A DNA stretch of 64,000 nucleotides from Heliocidaris tuberculata. Taxonomy: Eukaryota; Echinodermata; Echinoidea; Camarodonta; Echinometridae. Location: contig CM046832.1 in assembly GCA_025618425.1 (NCBI GenBank), positions 71,014,187 through 71,078,186 on the forward strand, written 5' to 3'. Position 1 is the first letter of the stretch. Every line of letters begins with the position of its first letter. Both the position numbers and the translations under genes were made by a program. Positions 44,953 to 57,504 of the stretch are shown here, in pieces. Under the pieces are notes generated by a model that saw nothing but the letters and a program-made list of their open reading frames with translations, did not search any database and was not told where the DNA came from.

Positions 44953-45990
44953 TTAAGGACGTTCATCAGTTATGTTTGTGCGCACCTCAGCTGCGCATCC
45001 TGGCTGGTTGTGTTACGTCATCACAACACCGGGACACAATGCTTAATACTGGGTTCACAAGTGTGCGCAGTAACAGGAACCCGGTAAAAATAGATGAAAT
45101 CAATAATTCTGTACCTGTGAAAAATATACCAAATATTAGCTGTAAGATAACATTCGATGCCCCCTCATGAATTTTCTATAGGTAAAGTTAGTCGAATAGG
45201 AAAAATGAAAGATAGATGTAATTTGGAATTCATAGTCATGGTCATCTACCTCCCATTTTTAGTACAATGCCTTAGCACAAAAAGAGAGCTGGAGAAAGAA
45301 GGTCAAATATATGCCCAAGAATCATTTGTCTATGCCATATGATTGTCTAATGATCATTATCCCTACAGTCAAAGACATGAGCAAATAGAATAATGAATAG
45401 AATGTCATTCAAAACGACTTACAATTTCCTTCTTTTTTATACACAGACTGGTTCGAAAGTGTGAGTAAAATATAAACAATTATAGCCTATGTCGTTACCG
45501 TGATTATTATGTTTGAAATACTAGTAGTCGTGAACAGGTGCGCAAAAGTAAGGCTGCCTTACTTTTTTTCCTTGGGGGGGGGGGGAGGGGGAAAACACTC
45601 TGAGGTGCCCCATCTCACAAGAATATGAGTCCACCTCACACGCTTGCTACCTGCTTACAGCCTTACCCCCCTCCCCCCGACCATGCAAGCACATCCCCGC
45701 GCCGCCTTTTCTTCCATATTCCGATATATTTTCATGCGAGGTTTAGAATTTTTCATTTAAAAAATGGAATAATTGAAGCACTGTAATCATCCATTGTTTT
45801 TCAATATCCCTCCTTACACCAGAAATAGGGTTGTTTTGTTTCCACATTTTGTGTACAAAATTTTAAACACTTTTTGGTATACCGGCACCTCGCTGTCCGA
45901 ATATGAGGATATTCAGGCGACTCGCTACCAAAATATGAGGATATTCGGGAACCTTGCAAAATTATTTATTATAAAAATGCGGGGGCGCTG

Positions 45991-47575
45991 CAGCCCCGCC
46001 TCGTACGCATATGGGGCTATTCATGCTAAACATCCTTTATAGGAGAATATTGGAACACATCCACCTAGAGAATGTTTTAAAGAATATTACAGAATCATTC
46101 AACTTTTTTTTTTCTTTTCTTAAGACGGAACAGTTTTAATAGAACAAAATTTGTGCAGTAATATATTACTTTTTTTTCTTCATAGGACTATTAATTGGTG
46201 AGGGGGCGTAGAGACCGAGCGAAAAAAGTTGCTTTCATATTGAAATTTGCATTCAAGAGAAACTTTACACACACAGGCAGGTCACAGTTTACTTAGAATT
46301 GTGACTTACATAACATTAAAGGTATAGTTATATATTATGTATAATTATATAGATAATAATCTTGCGATGGGTTGGGAACCAAACAAGGAAAGCCTCTGGG
46401 CCCTGCCCCACACATACAGTGTTAATAAACACTGCATTTATTGAAAATTAGATTATTCAATGTTGAAACTACGTATTTTAGAGCAAATAAAAAATTTCAC
46501 TTGTTAAACTGCAAAATGATTGATGTCATAACATCTTTTTGACTTGTGAGGAGGAGAATACCTGCCACACCCATGCGCTTGGGGGCCTTGTAATAGAAGA
46601 GATATTGTAAAGTCAAATAATCAGTGTTGCCATTGATGTGACTGGGAGTGTAGTGACCGAGAGAAAATAGGGAATGTAGAGGCATTTTAAATTAGAGCAA
46701 ACGTTGGCAAAATAAAGCTTTTTTTTACATTGTTTAACATTAAAATCATTTTTTTTTTGTCTTGCGAGAGGCCCCTCCGAAGGGACAGAACAGATTATTG
46801 TAAGCAAGAAAATTAAGATTATTGCATTTTGAAACCTTGCATTTCACATCACTAGAAAATTATTCATTATACCCCTTTCCGCCCAGTCCTTTGACAGTAG
46901 GAAAAATCTGCCACCCCGCTTTTGTTGCCACTGGTAGACAGTATTAATATTTGAGATACATTGCTCCTATCTGGATGTAAGGGAGCGGAGCGACCATGCT
47001 TGCGATACTTCGCCTTTTGGAGCACTAGAAAGCTGATCGCAGTACTTCAAGCTTTATTATCTTGAGAGTGTGTGTGTGTGTGGGGGGGGGGAGGGGTAGG
47101 GGCAAAATATACAATAGAAAGGGTTTCTAAATGTTAAGAAACATTGCGTCTATTAATTATAGTAGGGACCGTAGTGACAGAGTGCGATTAAAAAAAAAAG
47201 AAAATTGAATACTGAAGGTTTGCACAATTATTAGATCACTTACAAGGCAGCTTAGTGATGCGAAATCAATTAGGTTGTAATTTTTTTCTTGCAAGGGGAT
47301 CAGGGGAAGGGGGTTGCCCCCTATTTTTGAATGATTGTTGGGGGAAATGCCCCCTCTGCCCCCCGCCTCCGGTGCCAGGGGTGGTGAATGTACCCCCCCC
47401 CCAAAAAAATATATATATATAAAATTTAAAAAATATTCAAAAAATAATAATAAAATAGTAATAATAATAATGTCAGTTACATGTCTGATTAATAGGCAAT
47501 CGAGCAAGTTTTGAGAGTAAAGTTAGTAGCAATATTTCCGACGAGAATTTGTAAGTTTAAGACTCTCCGCCACAC
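45991..47575. other. 1.6-kb insertion in element B
   Basis: Absent from A and bounded by direct repeats GGGGGCGCTG (45981-45990 and 47576-47585). Inside, a loose unit with GTAGTGACCGAG-like wording recurs near 46205, 46645, 46985 and 47165, suggesting decayed tandem units of several hundred bp. G/C runs lie near 47080-47090 and 47394-47402. No gene is supported. Confidence 0.6.
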
Positions 47576-48810
47576 GGGGGCGCTGCCAGCACAAAAACCA
47601 GTACATGGACCCCCTTTTTTCAAAGTCTCTCCTCCTGCGGTATACTTTTCTCTACAAATCTGGAAGCTTTGGTGAGAATGACATGGATTTTGAATGTACA
47701 GTAGAGTTATTTTGCACCCATCCCATTCCTAGACAGGTTCCCAGCCAGCCATGCGCAGTTTTTGCGAGTATTGCGAGTTTTTGACTTCTTCTGCCGAATG
47801 AGGGTGCTGCTAGCACAAAAACGAGTGCATGGACCCCCATTTTTAAAACTTTCTCCTTCTGCAGTATGTAATTCTCTACAAATATGGACTTATTTACGAA
47901 TCTGACATGGATTTTAAATGTACAGTAGAGTTTTTTCGAACCCATCCCATTCCCAGACAGGTTCCCAGCCAGCCATGCGCAGTTTTTGCGAGTTTTGCGA
48001 GTTTTTGACTTTTTCCGCCAACTAAGGGCGCTGCTAGCACAAAAACGAGTGCATGGACCCCCATTTTTAAACTTTCTCCATTTGCAGTATATAAGTCTCC
48101 TCAAATCTGGAAAAATTGACGAATCTGACATGGATTTTGAATGTACAGTACAGTTTTTTCCGTACCCATCCCATTCCCAGACAGGTTCCCAGCCAGCCAT
48201 GCGCAGTTTTTGCGAGTTTTGTGAGTTGTTTACTTTTACCGCCACCTGAGGGCTCTGCTAGCACAAAAATGAGTGCATGGACCCCCTTTTAAAAACTTTC
48301 TCCTCCTTCTGTATACTCTTCTCTACAAATCTGGAAAAATTGACGAATCTGACATGGATTTTGAATGTACAGTAGAGTTATTTCGAACCCATCCCATTCC
48401 TGGACAGGTTCCCAGCCAGCCATGCGCAGTTTTTGCGAGTTTGCGAGTTTTTGACTTTTTCCGCCAACTAAGGGCGCTGCTAGCACAAAAACGAGTGCAT
48501 GGACCCCCATTTTTGAAAATTTCTCCTTCTGCAGTATGTAATTCTCTACAAATATGAAAAAAATTACGAATCTGACATGGATTTTGAATGTACAGTACAG
48601 TTTTTTTCGAACCCATCCCATTCCCAGACAGGTTCCCAGCCAGCCATGCGCAGTTTTTGCGAGTTTTGCGAGTTGTTACTTTTACCGCCAACTGAGGGCG
48701 CTGCTAGCATAAAAACGAGCGCATTGACCCCCATTTCAAAAATTTCCTCCTTCAGTATACTTTTCTCTACAAATCTGGAAAGTTTGACGAATATGACGTG
48801 GATTTTGACA
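47576..48810. repeat. 223-bp tandem repeat, about 5.5 units, in element B
   Basis: The anchor GACATGGATTTT (GACGTGG in the last unit) recurs at about 47680, 47903, 48127, 48351, 48573 and 48795, a period of 222-224 bp. As 223 is not a multiple of three, the long minus-strand frames that cross units are not proteins. Confidence 0.92.
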
Positions 48811-49052
48811 GAATAATGGGGATTTGTATATGACATTGGGAATTCTGAGGCCTATCAATGGCCAAAAACCTGCGATGACGTCATTCTACCTGACACCCAA
48901 TCATGGCACAGTTCAGTGTCCCATAGAAAAAAAGTAAGCACATGGACCTATAATTTTCTATGCGTATTTGGGCTTCTCATGGACCAAAGTAACTGTATGC
49001 AAAGTTTGGTGAAAATGACATGGATTTGACTTTAACTGTGGAACGTCCTTAA

Positions 49053-50822
49053 AGGGAAAAAAAATATTGTTACGCAAGTGCATGATGAAGAAATATTAAT
49101 TAATCAATGTGGAATCGAAGCAAATTGAGATAGCCCCTCGATAAACTTCATGCATCATGAGGAAAACATAGGAAATTGAATCAATAACTTTGATCTGTTA
49201 CCGCTGATTATAATGCATCGCATGTAGTTGATTGCTGATAATTATCGTCCATTTATCAATTTCTACTCACTCACAATCGAGGAGTGAGTGTGGGTGTGTA
49301 TGGAGTAGTGCTTAACGTGAGGGGCGAGGCCGGGGGCAGAATGTATCTGGGTAAATCTGTGTGCCGTATAGGCTGCTTTCAGCGTGTAATATGCTGGACA
49401 TGCCAGCAGGTTCATGTGGAGAGGATAGACGGGCTATCCTCTCTTCCCTCCATTCACATTAAATCATTTAATATCAATGAAATATTTTATCTTTTTACAA
49501 TGCATTTGTACTGAAATCATCCCTCAAACTTGAATTGCAGAATTTTTTTTGAGGGGTTCATAATGAGCAGTTAAATTCATTAAAACCTCGGATTGAGAAC
49601 ACATGAATGAACCTACATGTTTGTACATTTAGGGACTGTTTTTGTTTTTAAGGATTACTCGACGAGATTCTGCATCCAACCGTTATATGCAAGAAAATCA
49701 ATTACACCTAAGTTGCGTCTTGGTTCCAGTTTACACTCATGAAAGGGATTGTGAAGCCCGAAAAAGGAATTATATGAATCGTCTCGCGGAAACGATTAAT
49801 TTTTAAGGGTGATTTTTAAAATTAGCATATGAGACCCATTAGGCTCAAAATTGGAATCACTAAGTAATTTCTATCATCTATCACCCACCAACGCTAAAAA
49901 AAATAATGACCAAAAGCACTTTGCTTATTACAGGTCAAATCATTTAGTGATACGCGTGGTAATTTCATTTTCAGTGTGCATGAGAAAAAAAATGCAAAGT
50001 GCCCCTAAATCGTAAACATTTGAAAGAGATAATTATTGGGATAGTATTGGTATTTCCCCTTACAATGTTCTGTGAAATGGCAAGAGAAAATATGGATGTT
50101 TCTTTATGTTAATGATTAAGCATATTCTGATTTAGAGCTCGTTATTCCGAAGGTTCAAAGAAACAATAACAACAACAAAACTTATTTACTTATGAAATAC
50201 ATGTTAATATATTTTGTGATAAATCGATGAGGATGGTTCTTTCGAAATTCAAGACATTAATTTTGATAATGCTTGCATATTTTAATTTGAGACTGTTGTT
50301 GAAAAATGAAATAGCACGGGGACTTCCAAATTAAAAACAAAAATAGAGAAGTCAATTAAATTCTTTAAATTGAGGACTACTATATAATTATGCATATGAA
50401 TATGAAAATTTGTTGGCGATAATCAGATAATAGTCGAAATCGACTGATTGCCAATAATAACAAAGGCAACAACATAGAAATCTGCTTCCTATTGTTGTTT
50501 TGTGCCCCTTTGAAGTTTTAGGCCACAAAGGCCCCCGAAAATATGACAACCGTGGGGGGGGGGGGGGGGTGTCAGAAGTTTTTTGGAATTGTTATCCTCC
50601 CCTTTCTCGATCTCGATCAGCCCCTTGTTTCAGGATGTCACTTTCATTTCAATTATAAATTGTGAGGTAATATTTCTATGAAACTCCAAGTCTAATCTCA
50701 TGCAAACATAATGCTACTCCCGTGCATGGCTGAAAAACTGTGTGGAATGCTTTCACAGGAAATGAAATGCTCTATATAAATTATAAAACTTCACTCGATG
50801 TTCTAGTAATGTATTTTTAAAT
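49053..50822. other. Intergenic, nothing supported
   Basis: AT-rich sequence with a 16-nt G run (50554-50569). No splice-supported exon or paired terminal repeat recognised. Confidence 0.5.
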
Positions 50823-51966
50823 GACCTCTGTTGCAGCACATATTGTCGCCGCTTACACAGATTGTTGACGGCGTCAATCTGTGCTGCTTTTCTCCCAGCT
50901 GGCGACATTAAATGCAGGGAAATCAAAAACAGATTGTCGCCAGTTACTGTGTTATGAAGCAGATAATGACGATGTGAGAGATGATATTGATGATCATGAT
51001 GATAATGATGAAGATGCTGATTATGATGATGTTGTTGTTGATTCATATAGTGCAGAATTTATGCAAGTATACTCTTCTGCCCTTTAACAGTAAGTAAAAG
51101 TAGTCTTTACCTCACCAACAGGACAAGTGGACATTTCTAATCATTGTAACAATTTAAGCATCATGAAGGAAGGTTTATGAAGAGGGGTTTTTTCAACTAT
51201 AGGCGTAGCCAGGATGGGGGGGGGGGGGGGCAAAGGGGGCTGTGCCCCAATCCCAGTTGACGCGAGAGGAAAACTAACAAACAAACAAACAAACAAACCT
51301 GATCCAATGAGAGCAGGGAAGTTGATCCGGTGGTAGGGGGGGGGGGGGCAATTCCCTTAAGAAAATAAGGGGTATCTTATGAATACAAAGAAACAAACTC
51401 TTAGGAAAGATCAATTGATTAAATGATCCATTACAAAAAAAAATGTAAAAAAATCAATTCAATTTCAAGTGAGTCCATGGCCTTAACTTTTCAGGCTAAG
51501 AACAAAACACGAAAATGATGTTTCAAAGAATTATGTCTGATTTTTGTAATGACTTATGACAAAGATCAAGAATATGCTCTGAATATGGCAAATGGTGACT
51601 TGTTCATTGTAGAGCCATTTTGCAATTCGCTTTGATATCTGGCGACAATCTGTGGTGACAGTCCCGTAAACAGATTGACGCTGACAACAATCTACGTAAG
51701 CGGCGACAATCTGTGCTGCAACGGGGTAACCTCACTAGTCATAAGGACCGCTATTCATAAGGACCACTTATTCACAAGGACCGCTATCCATAACGCGTGA
51801 CTAAAGGAATAGCGGTCCTTCTGAATAGCGAGAAAACCATAGACAAATTTCCTCGCTATTCATAAGGACCACTATTCATAACTACTCATAAGGACCGCTA
51901 TTCATAGCGCGTGTTAAATGAATAGCGGTTCTTATGAATAGCGAGCAGACCCGGCTGCAACAGACC
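50823..51966. mobile_element. Nested inverted-repeat element
   Basis: Inner arms of about 50 nt (50829-50880 and 51672-51722) contain GTTGCAGCACA and ATTGTCGCCGCTTAC with its inverse. An outer pair, GACCTCTGTTGCAGC (50823) and GCTGCAACAGACCTC (about 51952-51966), encloses these and a short-motif array. The interior has GAT-rich sequence, a 15-nt G run (51216-51230) and (CAAA)n. No coding sequence. Confidence 0.65.
51735..51950. repeat. Array of ATAAGGACCGCTATTCAT in both orientations
   Basis: About eight to ten copies of an 18-20-nt motif occur in direct and inverted orientation, forming several overlapping palindromes within 215 bp. Confidence 0.8.
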
Positions 51967-53992
51967 TCTTTACTAATCTTATGCATACTTCTTGAACGAA
52001 AGTTTCTCTTGACGACTTAAAAGCTTGCCAGAGGCTTGCCCGACATAGCAAAAACTAATGTATGCAAAATGGATTCCATCCATAGAGAAGCCATTATGCA
52101 TAGCAGGTTCACTACATAGTTGGTAAATAAGGATTCTGGAGAGAAACATGCATAAATTGAAATACATTAGTAAACAGGTATATTGTGTCTGTTGCTATAT
52201 GGATATGCACATGTTTTGTTCTTTTGAAAGCGCATGTTCCCCACATTTCTTTTCAATATTAATTTCATTCTTTGTTGTAGTAATGAGAGATGGCCTTGTA
52301 AAATTTGTAATTACAGACTTTGTATTTTCATCAATAGTTCTCATCCCATTTTTGTGTATTACAATGGAGAACCGTGCTCAAATATAAGAATTACCCTATA
52401 TCCGAAATAATATCTTCAATCGCTGGATACCAGCATCCCTGATAAATATGTCGCTAGTGGAGCGAAAAAGACAATTTCTCTTGCTTCGGGAAGCTGGCAA
52501 AAATTATGGGCACTAACGAGAAAAATAAAATTCGATCTTAAAAAATGTATGCATTCTCTTTGTAATATCTAATGACTATACTGGCAAGCAGTGGTGTACC
52601 CAGGATTTTAAAGGAGGGTGTTTTTTACTCAAAAATTCTCTGACAAGCAAAAAAAAAAAAAGGTCATAACGGTAGCGTCTAAAAATAATTGTAATATCTC
52701 TTGCCATGAAAGGTTGAACGCCCTGTTTCTGTGAATTGCATAAAACTCTCATTACTTGGACAAGACAAAATGACAAGAATGAAAGGTCATTAGGGCTTAA
52801 ATCGATCAGCTCTGGACGAGACGTTTAATCGACGAGCAAGTGAATAATGCGATTATCAGGATAGCAACAAAAGAAATAATTTCTATAAATGGATTTGTCC
52901 ATGATGGTCTTTTGAATTTTTTGACAGGTCGATTATTCATTTCACTGTTCTATCGATGGCATTTGATAGATGACACTCGTGTAAAATCTATTATTCCCGT
53001 TTTGTTATGACGCATGTGCCACGGTTCCACAATTAATAATAAATAATAATAATATTACAAAGCCATGTTTCTAAGCGCAATTGTGCTTTTTATAGTGAAC
53101 GATTATAATGAGACCTATATACCAATTCGGTTTCCATGGTTTTGGGGTGAGCACTGTAGTTCTACATCCACCATAGCTGGGGGTGATCCAAGAGAATAAC
53201 AAAAGATGATTCAATGTCTTATGTAATTAGACATACTTGATGGCCCCCAGTAATGGCGGCTGAACATGGAAGTGTATAGCTAGGCTGTCTAATAGAATGT
53301 GGTCTTTGTGCTGTTGGGGGGGGGGGGGGGGGGGGGGGGGGTGAGTTCTTTCCCCTTTGTGAGTGTGTGTGGGGGTAGTATTTTTGATACTTCACTCCTT
53401 TGTATAGGTCACTATTCTGAATGAATCTGAATGATGTGCAATTCTCTGTAGCAGGTGACTTATATCCTGTTACGCCTTAACAAAATACACTATGATTCAG
53501 CCTGAAAATGTGAAATATAATACTGTCTTCATGTACAAGTTGGGCTTTTTAAAGATTTGGCTCCCAACTTGCAAACCTCTTTAGACCTACCCATTTTGTT
53601 GGAGAGAGAGGGGTTGGATTGAAAGGATGTGATGATTTGATTTATAGGTAACCTAAAACTTTTTATACGATACCAAGAATAAAAGAAAGACAAATCAGCG
53701 TCAGACAAAAGATAAAAAATTAAAAATTAAAAAAATTGAACAATCTATCGGGTCTTGACAAATTTACCTCGTTTTCTTTTTCTTATTCCAATGAAAGAAT
53801 GTGTTAGACCTGCAGTACTTACTAGTTTAATTTTGAGGAACCACAACTGGAATCCTGGTAGCCGAATTCAAATTAGATTAAAAAGGACAGCAAAATTAAT
53901 ATAGAACTGAGAGGTTGTTCACAATGTTCTACTTCTTTGAAGGAATAGAGCTTTGAAAATAGTGTTCTAACCTTATCTTAAAGATTGTTTAA
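51967..53992. other. Intergenic
   Basis: No supported gene. It contains a 26-nt G run (53316-53341), the longest homopolymer seen in the window. A CAGTGGTGTACCCAGG start near 52589 resembles a hAT end, but no partner was found. Confidence 0.5.
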
Positions 53993-54577
53993 AGGGCAAT
54001 CCAACCTTGGTAATAAGATTATTTGTGTGAAAACAGAAAAATAAGAAAAAACAGGATGGTGAAAGTTTGAAAGAAATCGGACAAGGACTAAGAAAGTTAT
54101 TGATGTTTGAAAAATGAGATCACTATATCTATGCGAATCTCAAATTGGCAATTTGGTGAGTCAATTGTGACATTTTTGTGGACAACTCTCCCATTTGTCG
54201 TACACAAAAATATCAATAATTTGCAGTTTTCTTTGAGGCACTTTTACCCTCGGGGCAGTGCTCAAAATATGTTGGAGATAGCATATTGTTACAGGTCCTC
54301 ATGAACAAAAAAATCCTACTGAGTAATGCATTTTGAAAAAAAGTGACATTTTAGTCATTTTGTGTGTTAGAGCGAATGAGGGAGTTGTCCACAGCTACAT
54401 CACAGTGACATTACCTATTCGGCCATTTTGAAATTCCCATATGCACAGTGATTACAACTTTCAAAAATTCATAACTTTCTTATTGCTTGTCCGATTTCAT
54501 TCAAACTTTCACCAATCTGCTTCTCTGATTTTTCCTCTTTCTTTCAAAGCAACTTGCTAATAAGGTTGGATTTCCCT
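53993..54577. mobile_element. TTAA-flanked MITE, family 1, copy 2
   Basis: 585 bp between TTAA (53989-53992) and TTAA (54578-54581), with ends AGGGCAATCCAACCTT and AAGGTTGGATTTCCCT. It is closely similar to 5668-6253 and in the same orientation, including the internal 65-codon frame. Confidence 0.9.
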
Positions 54578-54949
54578 TTAATTAAAGATGGAATACTAAA
54601 ACTGAGATTTAGGGAAGGTGGAGTTATGCTGGAGTTGTCTTTAAAAAATCAAAATACCAATTTTAGTTGATGTTGAAATCTACGCCAAAGCAGACAATGC
54701 ATTGAACTGACTGATTAACCTAATAATCACATTATTGGTATCATTGAAATCCCCATCTAATCACTGATGAAGCCACCCTGGTAAAATAAGACTAAATAAA
54801 TAAATAAATAAATTTTGAAATTAAACCCTCTACCTAATATAGTCATGATGAATTAGTAGTGCATTGTTACCATAGTAATAGACACATTGAGTAGACGGTT
54901 CTTGGGGAGCAAGGTGAAATAGTGGTTCATTCATTTGTAATCATGGTTT

Positions 54950-55173
54950 GGGGGATGAAAAGTCGGAGAGAGTGGATTGGAGTGGATTGGAGGGGAGAGA
55001 AGTATAGATGGAGGATGGAGGGTCAAAGTGAAACAGAGAAGGAAGAGTGATCCGATGGGGGAGAGCAAGAGAGAGACGGAGAAAGAGATGGGAAAGTAAC
55101 AAAGAGATTTAAAGAGATGATAAGGAAGAGAGAAAGAAAGATGAATAGCTTGATGGACGAATAAGAATAAAGT

Positions 55174-55225
<52 letters not shown>

Positions 55226-55400
55226 GAGAAATGAATAACATAATGAGAGAATGACAGAGAGAGGGGGGATAGGCATGCAGAGAGGAGGCGGGGCGGAGGA
55301 AAAAGGAGATAGAGACATGAAGATATAATGAAGAAAGACAGGGAGAGAGACAGATACAGACAGACAGGGAGAGAGAGAGAGAGAGAGAGAGAGATGTGGT
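54950..55400. repeat. GA-rich low-complexity tract
   Basis: Purine-rich with pure (GA)n at about 55176-55218 and 55369-55394. Minus-strand Ser/Leu-rich frames are artefacts. Confidence 0.9.
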
Positions 55401-55810
55401 CACCCATACTACTAATTAACATCGTTGTATACGAAATTGGATGTCTGTTCCATTATCGAATAAATTGCACTTTCCGACATCAGAACCGATCAGATCGTTC
55501 TAGACTGCAGGCTGTGAAGAGAGAACCCTTGTTAAAAGTATATCATACCGAGGAGAGAGATCATAGTCTTCGGTAGATTCTAGAAGTTTTCTAAATCCTC
55601 GCCAAACAAGAATGTTGCAAGTTTTATTCTTATCATGGATACTTGTTGGAGGTATGAGGGTCTTTTTTATTATTATTTTTTCTATTTTTTTACTTTCCCC
55701 AATTCTCTTTAGCCACTGTTAAAGCTTTGACAGATTTCAAGCGGAATTCTACTTCATTATATGGTTTTAAACATGTTCAACCTTTCATCGTATTTCAATA
55801 GTTTTGTACC

Positions 55811-55812
<2 letters not shown>

Positions 55813-55863
<51 letters not shown>
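55813..55863. repeat. (TA)n microsatellite
   Basis: About 51 nt of uninterrupted TA. Confidence 0.95.
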
Positions 55864-55865
<2 letters not shown>

Positions 55866-56365
55866 TGAAAATAATATTTTCAACTTATTTACAATATATT
55901 GAAATTAAAGGATTGATATTTAGGTATAGTCTTTCAGTATAATATTAGGTAATAGCAAGTAATTTGAAATTAGTAGGTCAATTAATGGTAGAAAAGAAAT
56001 TGATATTACTGAAAGATTAAAACATTGCTTATAAGTATGAACAGCCTAAAAAGGAAATAAAACATAAGATTGCTTACCACCCCCCCCCCCCTCCGAAAGA
56101 AAAAAACAAACATGAAAAACATGGGAAATCGTTATGGGGGGGTGGGGGGCTCGTAGGGCACACCAAGGGCCTTGAATGGGCCGGGGGGATTCTCCACATA
56201 TACTCCACTATACTGTAAAGGAAAGGTAAATCTTTTACCCCATTTCCTCTTTCCCTTTAGCAATGAATATGTATCCTAATTTTGCAGTTAATAACATAAG
56301 AAGATTATGACAGCAATAAAGGGAAACATCCGAATTAATTAGTATGTATATAATTTTTAATCTAG

Positions 56366-56557
56366 AAGTCTTGGGCAGTGGTCCTGATTCGACCGGCAAT
56401 CCGTGTCTGTTGTCGATTTCTGGAGTCCAATGCAAGACGGTCAAGACCAAGGATGGTCAAACTGTTCAGCTCATCCATAAACTAGTCCCTCTTGATGTAG
56501 TGGAGAGAATGTATCAACCAGCCCATATCAACACAACTTGGAAATGCGTCAAACCAG
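56366..56557 (+). CDS. Isolated 64-codon exon, phase 1-1, unknown protein
   Basis: Between an acceptor (TTTTTAATCTAG) and a consensus donor (CAG|GTGAGT) a 192-bp segment stays open and has normal protein composition. It reads VLGSGPDSTGNPCLLSIS and continues through a TVKTKDGQTVQLIHKLVPLD stretch to NTTWKCVKP. It has three Cys and one N-glycosylation sequon (NTT). Both flanking introns would be phase 1, common for shuffled extracellular modules. No neighbouring exon was found to 64 kb downstream or to about 49 kb upstream, so the rest may lie outside the window or the exon may be stranded. Family not recognised. Confidence 0.45.
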
Positions 56558-57317
56558 GTGAGTTCTCCAAGACACTTTTTTTTAGTCCTGTCACACTGCA
56601 TGACGAACTGTCTGTGCTATATATATTTATTCTACTATATACTCTCCATGGAAAAAAAACTATATCACAGCGTTTATAAAATCGATAAATGATATAAAAT
56701 TGGAATGAACACAGGAACAAAGTTTGAAAGAAAGGAAAATATGAAGAGAGTTTGAACTATCATGACTATTGAGGGAAGAAATGTTTTCAAGAATTTCTTC
56801 AACTGGTCTGTGGACTTTGCTGATTTGATGCAAAAGGGGATATTGTTACATTCTTTGGATGCAGATTCAGTAAATGTTAAAAAAAAAAAAAAACAAACAA
56901 ACAACAACAACCAACAAAAAAATGTTGATTTCTCCCTCTGCTCCAGTTAGGGCATCGCCAGTAATTATAGTCCTCCCAGCCTGTATACCCTTTACTTTTG
57001 TACCGTACCGATATTCCCATATTTTCCCTTGATGAGATCTGGAAAATCTGTTTAAAATGATGATTTTTAAAAATTTTCAACAATCTGACAATGAAATATT
57101 TGTCAAAAGTGTGTGGATGATTACATCCACTTTTGCATCATGTAAGTTATTAAGGCACTTAAAAACAATGAAAAGAAATGAATTTAAATTTTTACGCAAT
57201 AATCATTTTACTAATTCACTTTTTGCACGAATTTTAGAAAAGATTTATACAAAGTTAAAATATTTTCTTTTCACGTGAAAGTAATGCTGAATAGTAACTT
57301 TTAAACAGAACATGTCA

Positions 57318-57443
57318 GGGCCCTCTTGCATAAAAGTTGCAATTAAACGCAACTCAAAAAATTTAACGCAAGTCCCATATACGCGATCCTGATTGGTTGA
57401 AAATCAAGTTGCGTTTAATTGCAACTTTTTATGCAAGAGGGCC
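57318..57443. mobile_element. Palindromic MITE, copy 4 (shortened)
   Basis: Same arms as the copies at 15.0, 29.8 and 30.4 kb, but about 20 bp shorter because part of the right inner arm is missing. It abuts the next nested element. Confidence 0.88.
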
Positions 57444-57504
57444 AGGAGCGGTATTCTGAGATTCGTTTTCTCTCAGATTAAAAAAAAAAAATTATCTCGG
57501 TAAA

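Larger units (their letters stand above)
44957..49048 (+). mobile_element. TTAA element B (long copy of A)
   Basis: Same ends as A: GGACGTTCATCAGTT after TTAA (44953-44956) and GTGGAACGTCC before TTAA (49049-49052), same orientation. It is 4.1 kb against 2.0 kb because it carries a 1.6-kb insertion (45991-47575) and about three more 223-bp units. Its left part lacks about 100 bp that A has near 42560-42665. Confidence 0.88.

Noticed and set aside
47652..48836. Several 90-197-codon minus-strand frames with repeated GWxPxWEWDG-like peptides
   Set aside because: They cross units of a 223-bp tandem repeat. The unit is not a multiple of three and the frames shift from unit to unit.
54931..55422. 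Ser/Leu-rich minus-strand frames of up to 163 codons
   Set aside because: They come from a (GA)n purine tract, have no splice support and have repetitive composition.
56762..56950. 62-codon plus-strand frame after the orphan exon
   Set aside because: No acceptor in the required phase, and it ends in an A-rich low-complexity run.
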